This document shows positions 36,565 through 46,843 of a stretch of DNA of 64,000 nt, piece after piece; position 1 is the stretch's first letter, and each line of letters opens with the position of its first letter. The position numbers were made by a program, and so were the translations under genes. Location: contig OZ241746.1 of the NCBI GenBank assembly GCA_965201045.1, positions 5,580,001 through 5,644,000 on the forward strand, read 5' to 3'. The notes under the pieces are model-generated. The model was not told the DNA's origin, searched no databases, and saw nothing but the letters and a program-made list of their open reading frames with translations. Origin of the DNA: JAPORK01 sp026710285 (lineage in GTDB: Bacteria; Pseudomonadota; Gammaproteobacteria; Pseudomonadales; Endozoicomonadaceae).

Positions 36565-39054
36565 ATGCAGTCAATTTATTCAGAGAAAATGATTTTGATC
36601 AAGTTAATACCTTTGCTAAATAAATATTTATGGTCGTATAGTAAAAATATAATTGCATCCTTACCAGTAAAAAAAGATTTGTTTAAACAAAAAAACAGTA
36701 CCACTTTTAAGCTGCTTAAACAAATTTGTCTATATGGATTGCTATTCATCTCCCTGGGAGCAGGCGCAACATTGCCAAACGAATCTCAAGCTGTAGCTTT
36801 ATATCATACTTCACCACCATCATCACCAGGCATACCTTTAGATCTACAAACAACAACATTGAATCAACATGATTATGAAACTGAACCACTCAATACTTCG
36901 ACATCAAAAGATACCAAGACTACCTCACAGGCTAATGTAAAAATCAATGACACTCATGAGAATACGCTCCAGGAAGAAAATCATGTGCAATTAGTATCTG
37001 ATTCGCAAAAAAACAGATCTGAACAAAATAACTGCACCGATTGGAGCTGCAAAAAAGTTTCCACGATTGCAATAACCTTTGGGTTAGCAGTAATGGGCGG
37101 AATCATAACATGGATAGCAAATAAATATGGGCATTCTGGTCAGACCGCATCACTATCACCATTCGGTAGCTTGGGCAATGATACACAAACAACGGCATTA
37201 AATCAGCGTAATAATTCGTTTACACATGATTTGTCTATATATACATACAAACCTGAGCTATTCAATACTTCGGACTCAAGCTTTATCAATAAGACTTATC
37301 CTTTCGAACATTATGCAAAAAACGATGCCCATACGTCCATGCTGTTGGCAGAAAGTTACCTGCAAGGAACCGATGGTAAGCAAAAAAACTATAAGGAAGC
37401 ATTTTCTTTACTAAAAGAAAGTAGTGATAAAAATAATCTGGAAGCCCAGGCTACCTTAATTGATTTGTATGAGAAATTTAACCTGTATGGATTGTTTCCA
37501 ATGCTTGAAAAAGCAGCAAAAGAGGGTAGTTCGGAAGCCTCTTTTCGGCTGGCAAAAATAGCTTTTAAGAATAATAATATTGATGTAGCAGAGGTACTGC
37601 TGCAACTAACCTATTCCAACCTGGAATTAGCCGGTTCCAATCGAAACAATCCACTGGATTTAAATTTTTCTGCCGGATTAAAGATCCTGGCGGATGCGAA
37701 CATAAAAGAATATATTTCTCAACAGCTATTGGCGAATGCAGCAGGAATAGGAGAAAATTTTAATAAGGAAAAAGCAGACAAAATAATATTAGAAGGTATT
37801 TTCAAAAACAATGCCAACACTTTTATTCTTGCTGCTATTTTACAAAACAGTGGTAATTCCGATTACCAGGAAATAGGCATAGAATTGATTAGAGACGCTG
37901 CAAAAGACTTTAGTGATGACCGTAATATTACAGAGGAACTAATACAAAGTATAAAACTGACTTCAAAAAAACAGAACCCTGTTGTAGATAAAGATATAAA
38001 AGCCGGACCTGATAATGGCAATTTTAAGATAAAAGAACAGATAGCTCTGGATTTAATGAAAAAATCGGATCCGGTCTCAGCAATGGTTTACGTCTATTTG
38101 GCTTACAAAGATTTGGATGATAGCCAGCGGGAGAATGATTATCTATATATAAATAATTCTCCAATCAAAGATAAGGTCCACAATGTTCCTCCGGCATGCT
38201 CACTTCGACAGCTGGCAATCGTGTGTATAGAAGCTTTAAAACGCCATAATGAACATACACTGAGTGATTTGTTGCAGAATATACTATTTCCTGGTGAGAA
38301 GAGCAGGGATGTATTACCAGCATCAGAGCTTGAGCTTGAGCTTGCAAAAAAAGTGATTAGATTAGGTAAAGAATCTGGTCAAGATACAGCATTAATGAAT
38401 CAATTTGCAAAAACAATTTATAAAATTATTATTGATAAGTGGATTAAAAACCCCAAATATCCTAAGAAAGCTGATTATGCAATAGATGCTGTAATAGGAT
38501 ATGCACAGCTGCACCTGGAAGATACTTCCTTGACTGATAATATGAGATCTGTTGTAGCTTTAATAGATATAATAAAAAGCGAAGTAGAATTTATGAGCAA
38601 GGAGCAATATAAGAAATTATACAACTTAAATATTCAGTTGACGTCTTTAAGTTTAAAAAGGCAGATGCCTTCGTTCCTTGAAAGATTAAATGGCTTGTTA
38701 ATAGCAAATATGCTAGGAGACAAACAAGCAAATGAGATCATTTATCAGGATTATCTGCGGCGTAGAAGAATAAATAATACTACACTTTTCCATAAGTTTT
38801 CTTCAGATACTGAGTCTGCTTCAGAAGAAGATGTCATGGCCATTTTTTTTTATATGAATAAACATGATATAACATATGCCTTAGATTACTGTGAGAGTCT
38901 TGCAAATACCTACCCAGAATTGGCATATTATCTTCTGAACAGGATAAAAAACAAATACTCGAAAATAATCGTGAAACCTTTTATATTTAATAAATTTGAA
39001 AAAGTCAAACAGCATATTAAAAAACAAATTCCACAGACTATATTGATTGATTGA
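36565..39054 (+). CDS. Sel1-like repeat protein with membrane segments
   Basis: 829 aa. A hydrophobic stretch (ICLYGLLFISLGAGA, about 54-68) may be a signal or anchor, and a second (IAITFGLAVMGGIITWIA, about 168-185) is a likely membrane helix after a polar, disordered region. Sel1/TPR-like helical repeats follow: DAHTSMLLAESYLQG, NYKEAFSLLKESSDKNNLEA, LFPMLEKAAKEGSSEASFRL. Sel1 proteins act as interaction scaffolds and are frequent in host-associated bacteria. No good ribosome binding site is seen at this ATG; a second in-frame ATG at 36589 is possible. Confidence 0.8.
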   Translation: MQSIYSEKMILIKLIPLLNKYLWSYSKNIIASLPVKKDLFKQKNSTTFKLLKQICLYGLLFISLGAGATLPNESQAVALYHTSPPSSPGIPLDLQTTTLNQHDYETEPLNTSTSKDTKTTSQANVKINDTHENTLQEENHVQLVSDSQKNRSEQNNCTDWSCKKVSTIAITFGLAVMGGIITWIANKYGHSGQTASLSPFGSLGNDTQTTALNQRNNSFTHDLSIYTYKPELFNTSDSSFINKTYPFEHYAKNDAHTSMLLAESYLQGTDGKQKNYKEAFSLLKESSDKNNLEAQATLIDLYEKFNLYGLFPMLEKAAKEGSSEASFRLAKIAFKNNNIDVAEVLLQLTYSNLELAGSNRNNPLDLNFSAGLKILADANIKEYISQQLLANAAGIGENFNKEKADKIILEGIFKNNANTFILAAILQNSGNSDYQEIGIELIRDAAKDFSDDRNITEELIQSIKLTSKKQNPVVDKDIKAGPDNGNFKIKEQIALDLMKKSDPVSAMVYVYLAYKDLDDSQRENDYLYINNSPIKDKVHNVPPACSLRQLAIVCIEALKRHNEHTLSDLLQNILFPGEKSRDVLPASELELELAKKVIRLGKESGQDTALMNQFAKTIYKIIIDKWIKNPKYPKKADYAIDAVIGYAQLHLEDTSLTDNMRSVVALIDIIKSEVEFMSKEQYKKLYNLNIQLTSLSLKRQMPSFLERLNGLLIANMLGDKQANEIIYQDYLRRRRINNTTLFHKFSSDTESASEEDVMAIFFYMNKHDITYALDYCESLANTYPELAYYLLNRIKNKYSKIIVKPFIFNKFEKVKQHIKKQIPQTILID

Positions 39055-39058
39055 TTGA

Positions 39059-39089
39059 GTAAAGCGCATTCCGCTTTACCCTTTCTTTT
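39059..39089 (+). terminator. Rho-independent terminator
   Basis: GTAAAGCG, five-base loop, CGCTTTAC, then CCTTTCTTTT, starting two bases after the stop of the Sel1-type gene. Confidence 0.7.
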
Positions 39090-39090
39090 G

Positions 39091-39201
39091 GAGAGCAGAT
39101 CGTGGGAGTCTCTCCTGCGACGTGTGTCAGGTAAAGGCTGGTGTGTTTAGCAGGAGACAAACCAGTAAGGGTAAAAGTTGGAAAATGTGACGAAGAGACA
39201 G
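39091..39201. repeat. Dispersed element, copy D (right half)
   Basis: Contains GGTAAAGGCTGGTGTGT, TTTAGCAGGAGACAAACC and the end AATGTGACGAAGAGACAG. Sequence just outside the end (CCTTTAGGGAG) matches that outside copy B, so the true element may extend about seven bases further. Confidence 0.55.
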
Positions 39202-39529
39202 CCTTTAGGGAGAGTATTGTAAACTCCAGTTTGAAGTTTTTGGTTTAACAAAAATCCTTCATTCACAAATAGATAACGCTGAAAAGTCATCCCAAAACGA
39301 TAGGTCACATAAACTTTGATGCGAAAATAACAGGTAAGCGTAGTGCGGTAAAACCGCATGCTGCGTTTAATGTGGCAGGTGATGGAAATGGAGTCAATTG
39401 AGGGGTACCATCGAGATTTTACCACTACGCCATCGCTCGACCCTACGACTGCAGATTTGTGAAAATAATGGCTTATTTATCTGGTACGAATAAGTCATAC
39501 AGTGATGAGATATAGTATAATACGCTTAA

Positions 39530-39575
39530 AATTTCCAATCAGGGGGTGTCCGTATATATATAAGAGTATGGTCAT
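39530..39575. repeat. Left member of an inverted repeat pair around the kinase gene
   Basis: CCAATCAGGGGGTGTCC followed by TAAGAGTATG. The reverse complement of 42505-42550 reads GCAATCAGAGGGGTGTCC followed by TAAGAGTATG. Confidence 0.5.
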
Positions 39576-39958
39576 TCCTGTGCACCCTCCGTCATTCAAA
39601 TAAGATTATAAAAATTCTCTTTTAAGCTTTGTTATACTTTAATCATTTCATAGCGATGATAGCAAGAAAACCACTCTGCGGATATTGACTTGTAGTAAGT
39701 GATTGCATTATAATAACGCGTATAAAATTTTTTTGATTCATCCTTATTTTGAGCTGAAAAACAGACCTAAAAATGCAAATCTTTTTAAAACCGAAGTCTA
39801 ACTTGTCTTTTTAGAGCTTTTATAACCTGAATCTTAACAAAAATAATTACATCTTGATGCCGGTTTTTTCAAGTCTCTTATAAGTCATTTATTTAAAATG
39901 AATTTTGATTATCAAAAAAGTATTTGTTTTTTTATTTTTTAAAAAAAAAGGGGGGAGT

Positions 39959-42166
39959 ATGTTTTATAACAAAAACGTTAGGAATGTTGGGCAATCTTAT
40001 AAATCTTTACACACAAAAGAAACAGAGACAAAGCCAAAAAAAGGAGGAATAATTCACCAATTTATTGAGTATGTTAAAAAAGCTTTCAATAATATTTTAA
40101 AAGGTATAAATTTTTCAGCTGCTGTTTTTAAAAGAATTCCGAACTTAATTGATAAGATAAAAGCTGAAATAAAAAAAAACGTGGATAATATTGTAAAAAA
40201 GCTTAATTCTTCTGTTGATTCGTCTCGGGAAAAAGATCTTTCCATTTATTGGACCAGGGAAAAAAATGATCCTTCCATTGACTGGTCGCAAGAAGTGGAA
40301 AAAGCAAAAGGTGGACTAAAAAACCTTCAGGAAAATGTGGCTAAGCATCCTGAAATGCTAAAAGAAAATTTTGTTAGTTATCTGACCAAAAGTTATGAGG
40401 TGAGTGAAGAAGAAGCAATGAGTGAAGAAGAAGCAAACAGAAGATTTGCAACCTGGTCAGATCAGAAAGCAGAAATCTATCTTAATGAGCTTACTAATGA
40501 AGCTGATCCACAGTTGATCAGATCGATTATTAATCTTAAAGCACCCTTATCAAAAGAGGAGTATGAAAAAGAGATAAAGAAGGAAATTGTGCGAAAATTA
40601 CTCAAAGACTCATTTACTCATCAAATAGCAAGTGAGAAACTATCGTTAGAATTCCATGATTATCTGAAGCTTGTCGATCAAAGCAATAAAATGCGTAAAG
40701 CAAAAGCATCTGAATCTGAGATTAATAAGGTTGAGGAAGAAATCAATAAACTCTGGTTTCAGATGCGTGAAATAACAGATACTGTTTCTGAAAAAGTATT
40801 CAGAGAGATAGGAGAAGGTAAGTTCGCAACAGCTGAATTTGTAACTCAGGGAGAATCTGGTTTTATAGTGGTAAAAAAAACCATTAATCGTCGTGAAGAT
40901 AATGAGTCTTGTCCAATTAATGTAGAAATACAGGCACATTTAGATCATAAAAATATTGTCAAATTTATACCTTTGCCTGTCGCTTTAAAAAATAAGAAAA
41001 GGGATATTTCATATATGTCTTCGGGAGGAGTTCCGGTTACTTTTTTCAAATATAAAATCGAGCATGTCAATTATGATAAAGAATTTAAAGCAAAAAAGAA
41101 TCAGATAGACGATATAGTTAAATTAATAACAAGTCAAACCGTCAGTATTAAAGATGTTCCTCATCATTTAGAAACTATAAAAGAGCGTTATTTGTTTTTT
41201 AAAAAACCAGATATTCAAGAAATAATATTCTTGACCGAACAGCATCTGTCTAAAGCAAAAAACAAAGGGAAAGCTAAATATTTAAAAAAATGGATAGGAT
41301 CACTTAAAGTATGGCAACAGAAGGAGTTTCTTTATCCATCAAAATCAGATATTGAGAAAAGAGAGAAGCAGGTAACCGGCGAGATAAACGATATAGTTGA
41401 ATCAATAAAAAGAAGACCTGTTAATAAATCAACGTTTGAAAAAGCTAATGATTATATGAATGATCTATGTGATGCTCACCCACATTTTACCTTCAAAGAT
41501 ACTGAGGCACTAAGGGACTTAATCGACGAAGAAAGAAATAAACTGAAAGAGAGTAAAAACATTGAAGATCAGGAACAGCTTGAAAGTTTAGACTTGTACT
41601 GGAATGCTACTCTATGTTGGGTCTCACAGACTATTTGTGCACAGTCTTCACAAGAGAAATATGGGGATTATGATCCTTTAGACATGAATCATTTAGCAAG
41701 TTTTGGTTATACCCTGATACAGGGATTAAACGATCTGCATGATCAAGGGATAACACACGGTGATCTCCATGAGAAAAATATTTTATTAGATCCTGAAGGA
41801 AGGGTTACCCTGATTGATTTTGACCTGGCTCACAAAACTGAAGGTGATAGTAAATTTAAATCATATAAAGCATTCGATATAAAAAGACTATTGACTATGT
41901 TTTGCGCCCTTATACTAAAAGAAATGCCAGGAAGAAATAAGATTTGGGAACGTGATGATGATGATCTACTGAATGGATTAATGCAGAATCTGGTTACTGA
42001 AAGTAAAATTAAGAAATTGTTTCCTTACCGTCATCAGGAAAAAAAAGTGACTCAACTCTGTGCTGTGTTGCATAAAATGCATGATGCTTACAGGGGTAAA
42101 GTTTCATTACAGGATGTAATTCGGCTTCCTTTTTTCTCAGAGAGTGATAAAAAGCTTTTCCATTAA
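39959..42166 (+). CDS. Eukaryotic-like protein kinase with a large insert
   Basis: 735 aa from ATG 39959, chosen for the GGGGGGAG site just upstream instead of a TTG at 39905. Residues 1-270 are charged and helical. The kinase domain starts with IGEGKFATAEF (glycine loop, about 284), VVKK (ATP lysine, about 304), and VEIQAHLDHKNIVKF (helix C). Some 190-240 residues of lysine-rich helix then separate the two lobes. The catalytic loop is THGDLHEKNILLD (about 600) and the metal site is IDFD instead of DFG. All catalytic residues are present, so an active Ser/Thr-type kinase is likely. No signal peptide; a secreted host-directed effector is an inference from type. Confidence 0.85.
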   Translation: MFYNKNVRNVGQSYKSLHTKETETKPKKGGIIHQFIEYVKKAFNNILKGINFSAAVFKRIPNLIDKIKAEIKKNVDNIVKKLNSSVDSSREKDLSIYWTREKNDPSIDWSQEVEKAKGGLKNLQENVAKHPEMLKENFVSYLTKSYEVSEEEAMSEEEANRRFATWSDQKAEIYLNELTNEADPQLIRSIINLKAPLSKEEYEKEIKKEIVRKLLKDSFTHQIASEKLSLEFHDYLKLVDQSNKMRKAKASESEINKVEEEINKLWFQMREITDTVSEKVFREIGEGKFATAEFVTQGESGFIVVKKTINRREDNESCPINVEIQAHLDHKNIVKFIPLPVALKNKKRDISYMSSGGVPVTFFKYKIEHVNYDKEFKAKKNQIDDIVKLITSQTVSIKDVPHHLETIKERYLFFKKPDIQEIIFLTEQHLSKAKNKGKAKYLKKWIGSLKVWQQKEFLYPSKSDIEKREKQVTGEINDIVESIKRRPVNKSTFEKANDYMNDLCDAHPHFTFKDTEALRDLIDEERNKLKESKNIEDQEQLESLDLYWNATLCWVSQTICAQSSQEKYGDYDPLDMNHLASFGYTLIQGLNDLHDQGITHGDLHEKNILLDPEGRVTLIDFDLAHKTEGDSKFKSYKAFDIKRLLTMFCALILKEMPGRNKIWERDDDDLLNGLMQNLVTESKIKKLFPYRHQEKKVTQLCAVLHKMHDAYRGKVSLQDVIRLPFFSESDKKLFH

Positions 42167-42237
42167 AATAAGCGAACTTTCCTTTGTACGCAACAAAAAC
42201 AGGGTATAAATTACAGCTAACTTATAAAAAATCGTTA

Positions 42238-42384
42238 TTATCACCAATACTTCGGACAGTTTTTAAAAATCTACGATGGGTTAAACTATAAGTTATTGAT
42301 TTATAAGGATATTTTTTGCAGCAAGATAAAAAGCAAATCCTTTTAAAGTCAATAACTTACAAAAACTATCCGAAGTGTTGATAA
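42238..42384. repeat. MITE-like element, family 2, copy 1
   Basis: About 147 bp. Ends mirror each other (AATACTTCGGACAGTTTTT and AAAAACTATCCGAAGTGTT). An inner perfect hairpin stem is AAGTTATTGA against TCAATAACTT. A second copy lies in the opposite orientation at 56708-56852. Confidence 0.7.
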
Positions 42385-42846
42385 CCTGAGTTTCGGGTTT
42401 AACAGCAGTTACAATTATTTTATCCTGTTTTGTTTTTAAAATGTAATCATAAAATCGAAAAATCAATCTTATAAAAACAGTGCTGTTTTTCATCAATATC
42501 CCTTCATTTATCATACTCTTATACATATGGACACCCCTCTGATTGCAAATAATTGATTAACTATATTTGGTTCACGGTCATATATTCAGCGTCTTAAGTA
42601 ATGGCTTATTTCAATAGCCATTGCGCCATGATGAATTCCGAACCTCATCTCCTTATCAAGTCTTTAACCAAATATGGAAAGGACCTTGAAATTTATCATA
42701 GACAAACTTTGGTTGAGAGTTTTTGCTTTTAATCGACTGATGCTGAAATAATCTTGTTATTCCCAGGGATTGCCGGAATCCCGTAAACAGGGAAGTTATA
42801 TTTTTAGTGGTAATGACCTTTAATGGCTTCCCGCCTTTGCCGGAAT

Positions 42847-42911
42847 GACTGCACATTTTTGAAAATAATGACATAAAACATAGTCTATTATGCCAAAAAA
42901 TCTCCGAACTG
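42847..42911 (-). repeat. Repeat block shared with 59006-59053 and 62197-62233
   Basis: In the minus sense TTCGGAGATTTTTTGGC, then ACTATGTTTTATGTCATTA. At 59006 the plus strand reads CTCGGAGATTTTTTGGG then ACTATGTTTTATGTCATTA. At 62197 it reads CAGTTCGGAAATTTTTGGC. A related stretch, GCAGATTTGTGAAAATAATG, is at about 39450. Confidence 0.55.
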
Positions 42912-42922
42912 GGGTACTGTAA

Positions 42923-43990
42923 TTAATCTAAATATTTATGTTTGATTTCTGCAATAACTCTTCTTAAATTAGCTGAAGATTTTTTGATTGCTTCTTTTTC
43001 TGATTGTGAGTCAGGTTTGAGCTGAAAGCAATCTTTGCAGAGTGGCAGTATTTTTTTCTTGCTAACGAGTATCACTCCCGCAATAAGAATTACTTTATCT
43101 TTACCTGCTAAATTGGCTATTGCATAGGGTGCCTTACCAAAAAAGGACTGGTTATCAAATGCACCTTCACCGGTAATCACGTAATCAGCAGTTTTTGCCA
43201 TTTGTCTGAATTTTGAAAGCTTAAGCACTTCTTTAATTCCAGACCTGATCTGTCCTCCCAGGTTTCCAACAATAAAATAACCAAGTCCTCCGGCTGCACC
43301 GGTCCTGGCAATTTTTGCCGCATCCTTGTTAACCAGTTTGGTAATATGTTTAAAGTATCTTTCATACTTAACTATCTGTGTATTGGTAAGCCCTTTTTGT
43401 CTGCCAAAAATTTTAAGTGCTCCCTGATTACCGTATAGTCTGTTTTCAATGTCGGCAAGCCCAATATACCGGTTCGACAGTTTTGGTCTGATTACGGCAA
43501 CGGCTTTTTCAATCTTTTCTAACCGGGTGATCTCTTTACCATCTTTATCAGGATATTTGAATCCCATGGCAAGGGATGCATAGAACCCCATATCAGTGGT
43601 TGAAGATCCTCCAAGCCCGATGTAAACATTTTTGATTGTTTTACTGGATTCGAGTTTATTAAGAAGAATACCAATACCTGTTGTGACTTTTTCACAGGCT
43701 TTATGTTTTGGATGGTTGTGCAAAGCGATGACTGAAGCAGCTTCTATATACGCATCTGTTCCTCTGATTGCAATCCTGACACGAACGGGTACTTCCATAT
43801 CATCAATGGTCACAACTGTTTTTGCTTTAAAATCTTTATTGTTAAACAGCAGAGATTCAACAAAACCCTCACCCCCATCTGAAACTGATACAATCTCTGT
43901 GTTCCTGTACTGTTTTTTAAATGCCTTACCAATCTCAACGGAGCTTAATGTTCCTTTAAAACTATCGCTTGCGATTAATATTTTTTTCAA
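42923..43990 (-). CDS. Glycerate kinase (GlxK/GarK family)
   Basis: 355 aa. It phosphorylates D-glycerate to a phosphoglycerate. The N-terminus KKILIASDSFKGTLSS, the VSDGGEGF motif, YIGLGGSSTTDMG and ITGEGAFDNQSFFGKAP are characteristic of the bacterial type. The start is TTG with AGGAGA about eight bases upstream. It begins 25 bases after the MFS gene on the same strand, so the pair is probably one transcript and the transporter may carry glycerate or a related acid. A broken copy of its middle lies at 36205-36505. Confidence 0.92.
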   Translation of the reverse strand: MKKILIASDSFKGTLSSVEIGKAFKKQYRNTEIVSVSDGGEGFVESLLFNNKDFKAKTVVTIDDMEVPVRVRIAIRGTDAYIEAASVIALHNHPKHKACEKVTTGIGILLNKLESSKTIKNVYIGLGGSSTTDMGFYASLAMGFKYPDKDGKEITRLEKIEKAVAVIRPKLSNRYIGLADIENRLYGNQGALKIFGRQKGLTNTQIVKYERYFKHITKLVNKDAAKIARTGAAGGLGYFIVGNLGGQIRSGIKEVLKLSKFRQMAKTADYVITGEGAFDNQSFFGKAPYAIANLAGKDKVILIAGVILVSKKKILPLCKDCFQLKPDSQSEKEAIKKSSANLRRVIAEIKHKYLD

Positions 43991-44015
43991 GTGATATCTC
44001 CTGCTACAGCGGTGA

Positions 44016-45188
44016 TTACAATGATTTTTGTCGACATAAAAAAGTTATTATCCACCAGCAAATAATAAACAGACAATAGGTAATCAGTAACACTCGATAA
44101 CCGTAGTGTTGCGTAACAAAACCGGAAAACAGCCCTCCGGCTCCGGCACCTAAAAACTGAAATGAAGAGTAAATTCCCATAGTAACGCCTTTTAAAGATG
44201 CAGAAGCGTATCTGCTTAACATAGATGGAAGGGCCGCTTCAAGAAAATTGAAAGCAATAAAGTACAGAAATGTGCCAGTCATTAAGGAGGTAAAGTGAAA
44301 AGGTGTTGCCACTAACCAGATAGCTGCTATCAGCATTATACCAATAGCACCTGATATACATTGTACAAGACAGTCTTTTTTTTCACTTAAAATAATAAAA
44401 GGCAACATAATTATAAATGAAAGGATTAACACGCTGAGATAGATCCAGCCATGGTATTTAAAAGGTATACCTGCATGGGTTTGTAATAAGATGGGCAGAC
44501 TCATAAACAATCCTACCAGAGTAAAATGGAGGACAAATACACCAGTGAGCAAAGGCCATTTATTTTTTTCCAGCAAAATTTGACCAATTGCTTTCGGATT
44601 GAGATATTTTTTTCCCTGGGTTATAGGTATGGCAGATTCAGGAACCATGTAGGAAACAATACCAATGGCAATAAAGCAGAAAATAAAAGTTAACCAAAAT
44701 ATAGATGTTACGCCATAATTGGCAGCAAGCAAAGGTCCGAGAACCATAGCCAAACAAAAAGAGCAACCAATACTCATGCCAAAAAATGCCATTGCTCTTG
44801 TACGGTAACGTTCACAAACTAAATCAGTAAGCAGTGCAATAGTCGCCGAAGCAATTGCGCCTGTACCTTGTAAAAAACGTCCAATAATAATGGCCCATAT
44901 ATTGTTGCTAAACAGAGCTGCAACAAGAGAGCCTGCTGCAAAAAGCAGAAGTCCTGCAATAATAATTGGTTTCCTTCCGGTATAATCTGAAAGATAACCT
45001 GCCGGAATTTGCAGTAATGCCTGTGGAAAACCATAAATGCCCATGGCAAGTCCGGTCAGAAACAGAGATGCATGAGGCAGATTATGGGTATAAACAGGAA
45101 GGACAGGTAGCAGCATAAAAAGACCTGACAGCCGTATTCCGCTGACTAAAGAAAGTGAAAAAGTAATGCGCTTTTCAAAAGAATTCAA
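44016..45188 (-). CDS. MFS transporter
   Basis: 390 aa with twelve predicted membrane helices. The loop between helices 2 and 3, AGYLSDYTGRKPIIIAG, fits the MFS G-x-x-x-D-x-x-G-R-K/R pattern. Its overall pattern is like YajR-type proton-driven efflux carriers. TTG start with AAGGGG upstream. The downstream glycerate kinase gene suggests a linked substrate, but the sequence does not show which way or what it moves. Confidence 0.9.
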   Translation of the reverse strand: MNSFEKRITFSLSLVSGIRLSGLFMLLPVLPVYTHNLPHASLFLTGLAMGIYGFPQALLQIPAGYLSDYTGRKPIIIAGLLLFAAGSLVAALFSNNIWAIIIGRFLQGTGAIASATIALLTDLVCERYRTRAMAFFGMSIGCSFCLAMVLGPLLAANYGVTSIFWLTFIFCFIAIGIVSYMVPESAIPITQGKKYLNPKAIGQILLEKNKWPLLTGVFVLHFTLVGLFMSLPILLQTHAGIPFKYHGWIYLSVLILSFIIMLPFIILSEKKDCLVQCISGAIGIMLIAAIWLVATPFHFTSLMTGTFLYFIAFNFLEAALPSMLSRYASASLKGVTMGIYSSFQFLGAGAGGLFSGFVTQHYGYRVLLITYCLFIICWWIITFLCRQKSL

Positions 45189-45775
45189 TGTTTTCCCCTT
45201 TTATTATTTGAGAATGAGTAAGATAAAGAAAGCAATTTTTGCAAATCTTTTTATGATAAAGTCAAACATGCTTTGGTCCGTTTTTTTTGTAGTGACAGCA
45301 TATAAGTATGGCATTTAATCAGCCTTGTTCTGCGTTTTTAACTGTGGTTTTAGTTATATTACAGATGGCGTATTTTTATTTTTTATAAAAGTTGTACTTT
45401 AAATACCCTGGATAGTTTCAGGCTGTCTGCCAGCTTTTAAAGTATAACATGATGTTTATAAATTTAATGTAATACTCATAAAAGCAGATACCTACTTAAC
45501 CAGGAAATAACAGATTTACTTGTCAGGAATCATTGTAATCTGAGGATTAAATAAAAACAGATTGTGGTGTTTTAAGGTTGATGAATTGTTGTAAAATTTG
45601 TTTGATCATTTTGCGGAAAGTGTGAGGCTAATGTAATTAGCCTCTTTATGATAACCCGACTCTGCGTTATTATATCGCTTAACCAGGCTGATCAGCTGTA
45701 GCTACCCTATCCCATCGTGGTGATGGCAAATTCATGTTTAACAATTGTGCTGGTGGCGGCATCATGTTTGATTTA
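45189..45775. other. Intergenic region
   Basis: 587 bases. 45531-45590 (TCTGAGGATTAAATAAAAAC then AGATTGTGGTGTTTT) is repeated at 46974-47030. A short plus-strand frame at about 45715-45865 (GGDGKFMFNN, GGGIMFDLSKVDGDGNP) may be a gene remnant, but it overlaps the next gene and has no start. Nothing else was recognised. Confidence 0.5.
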
Positions 45776-46636
45776 TCAAAGGTTGATGGTGATGGTAATC
45801 CTACTCAAAAGCTTCCAAATAAAATAACCGCCAGTAATTATGGCGACTATTTCTGCCCCCTTTAGCAGTTTAGACTTCGATGGCCTCCACCATTTGCTTG
45901 TTTTTTGCATATTGTCTTGAAGGTTGGAGTTGTCTTTTTCTGAATTTACAGAAGAATTTTCGGGCAGATATACATGTGGAAGTAGCTCGCTTTCATCTAA
46001 GAACGCAATATTTTCTTGTTGAATAGCAGCGTTTTTAGTTTGATATTCAACCAAATATAACTCTATCAACAGCTTTTTCAGATCTGTATTCTGAGGTAAG
46101 GTATTTTGCTCGCTTTGCATAGTATATGTTGCAAGCATAAGTAAAATATTTGCTGGTAAGGGGGAAGTATCAGCATCAGGGTTTAATAGTCTTCCTAGTT
46201 TGGATACCATTAGTGCTATCGGTTTGCCTCTTGCAATCATAATAATGATGCTTTTGTATAGATCAGATAATATTTTTATTGATCTCGCATCTTCTTCATT
46301 AGCCTCGTACAGGTTTTCAGCTTCCTGAAGTTGTGTAAGGATTTTACATGCCTTTTTTTTAAATGGTGATTGTGAAATTAATTGCCAGTATTCTAATTGT
46401 GTTGAATAAAAATCATCAATATCTTCAGGTGTTACATCATCTGAGTACACACTAATAAATTCCCGACTGTTTTCCTGTAAGTCTGGCAAGGGATTGTTCT
46501 GATTTTTCTGTTGCACTTCAGTCGTATTATTTTTTAATGCCCCAATTGATTGCGTAGAAAATGAGAGGCAGAGCCCACACAAAATAATGGATAAGTATGC
46601 AAAAAAATTGGTGTTTTTAAATAATTTTGATAACAT
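45776..46636 (-). CDS. Unknown protein with N- and C-terminal membrane segments
   Basis: 286 aa. An N-terminal hydrophobic stretch (FFAYLSIILCGLCLSF) looks like a signal peptide or anchor. The C-terminus has GAEIVAIITGGYFIWKLL, a single membrane helix followed by a short tail. The middle is polar and helical. This is the topology of a protein anchored in the inner membrane by its tail. No family recognised. Confidence 0.65.
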   Translation of the reverse strand: MLSKLFKNTNFFAYLSIILCGLCLSFSTQSIGALKNNTTEVQQKNQNNPLPDLQENSREFISVYSDDVTPEDIDDFYSTQLEYWQLISQSPFKKKACKILTQLQEAENLYEANEEDARSIKILSDLYKSIIIMIARGKPIALMVSKLGRLLNPDADTSPLPANILLMLATYTMQSEQNTLPQNTDLKKLLIELYLVEYQTKNAAIQQENIAFLDESELLPHVYLPENSSVNSEKDNSNLQDNMQKTSKWWRPSKSKLLKGAEIVAIITGGYFIWKLLSRITITINL

Positions 46637-46843
46637 GTTTATTCCTTATGATTACATGAATTTTATATTTTAAGCACAGTTAAGTTCAAAATATTCAACA
46701 AGTGTTTACTTTCTATAAAAATCAAAAAAATTGTCTTATAGCCATTTCTAGTTTATGTATACAAAAAGCAGTTTTTTAAAATTAATAGTCTCAAGGCTAG
46801 TATTTCATTAACGACAGAATACATAAAATTAGGATTTTACCAT

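Larger units (their letters stand above)
39055..39958. other. Intergenic region with repeat copies
   Basis: About 900 bases. After the terminator it has element copy D (39091-39201) and a short block at 39530-39575 that recurs inverted at 42505-42550 beyond the kinase gene. A 92-codon minus-strand frame at 39147-39425 overlaps the repeat and has no binding site, so it is not called. Confidence 0.55.
42167..42922. other. Intergenic region with several repeats
   Basis: Holds the family 2 element (42238-42384), the right member of the pair around the kinase gene (42505-42550), REP-like sequence with CCGGAATCCCGTAAACAGG at about 42770, and the block at 42847-42911. No gene was recognised. Confidence 0.55.

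Noticed and set aside
39147..39425. 92-codon minus-strand frame
   Set aside because: It overlaps dispersed element D, lacks a ribosome binding site and has an odd composition; possibly a gene remnant, not supportable.
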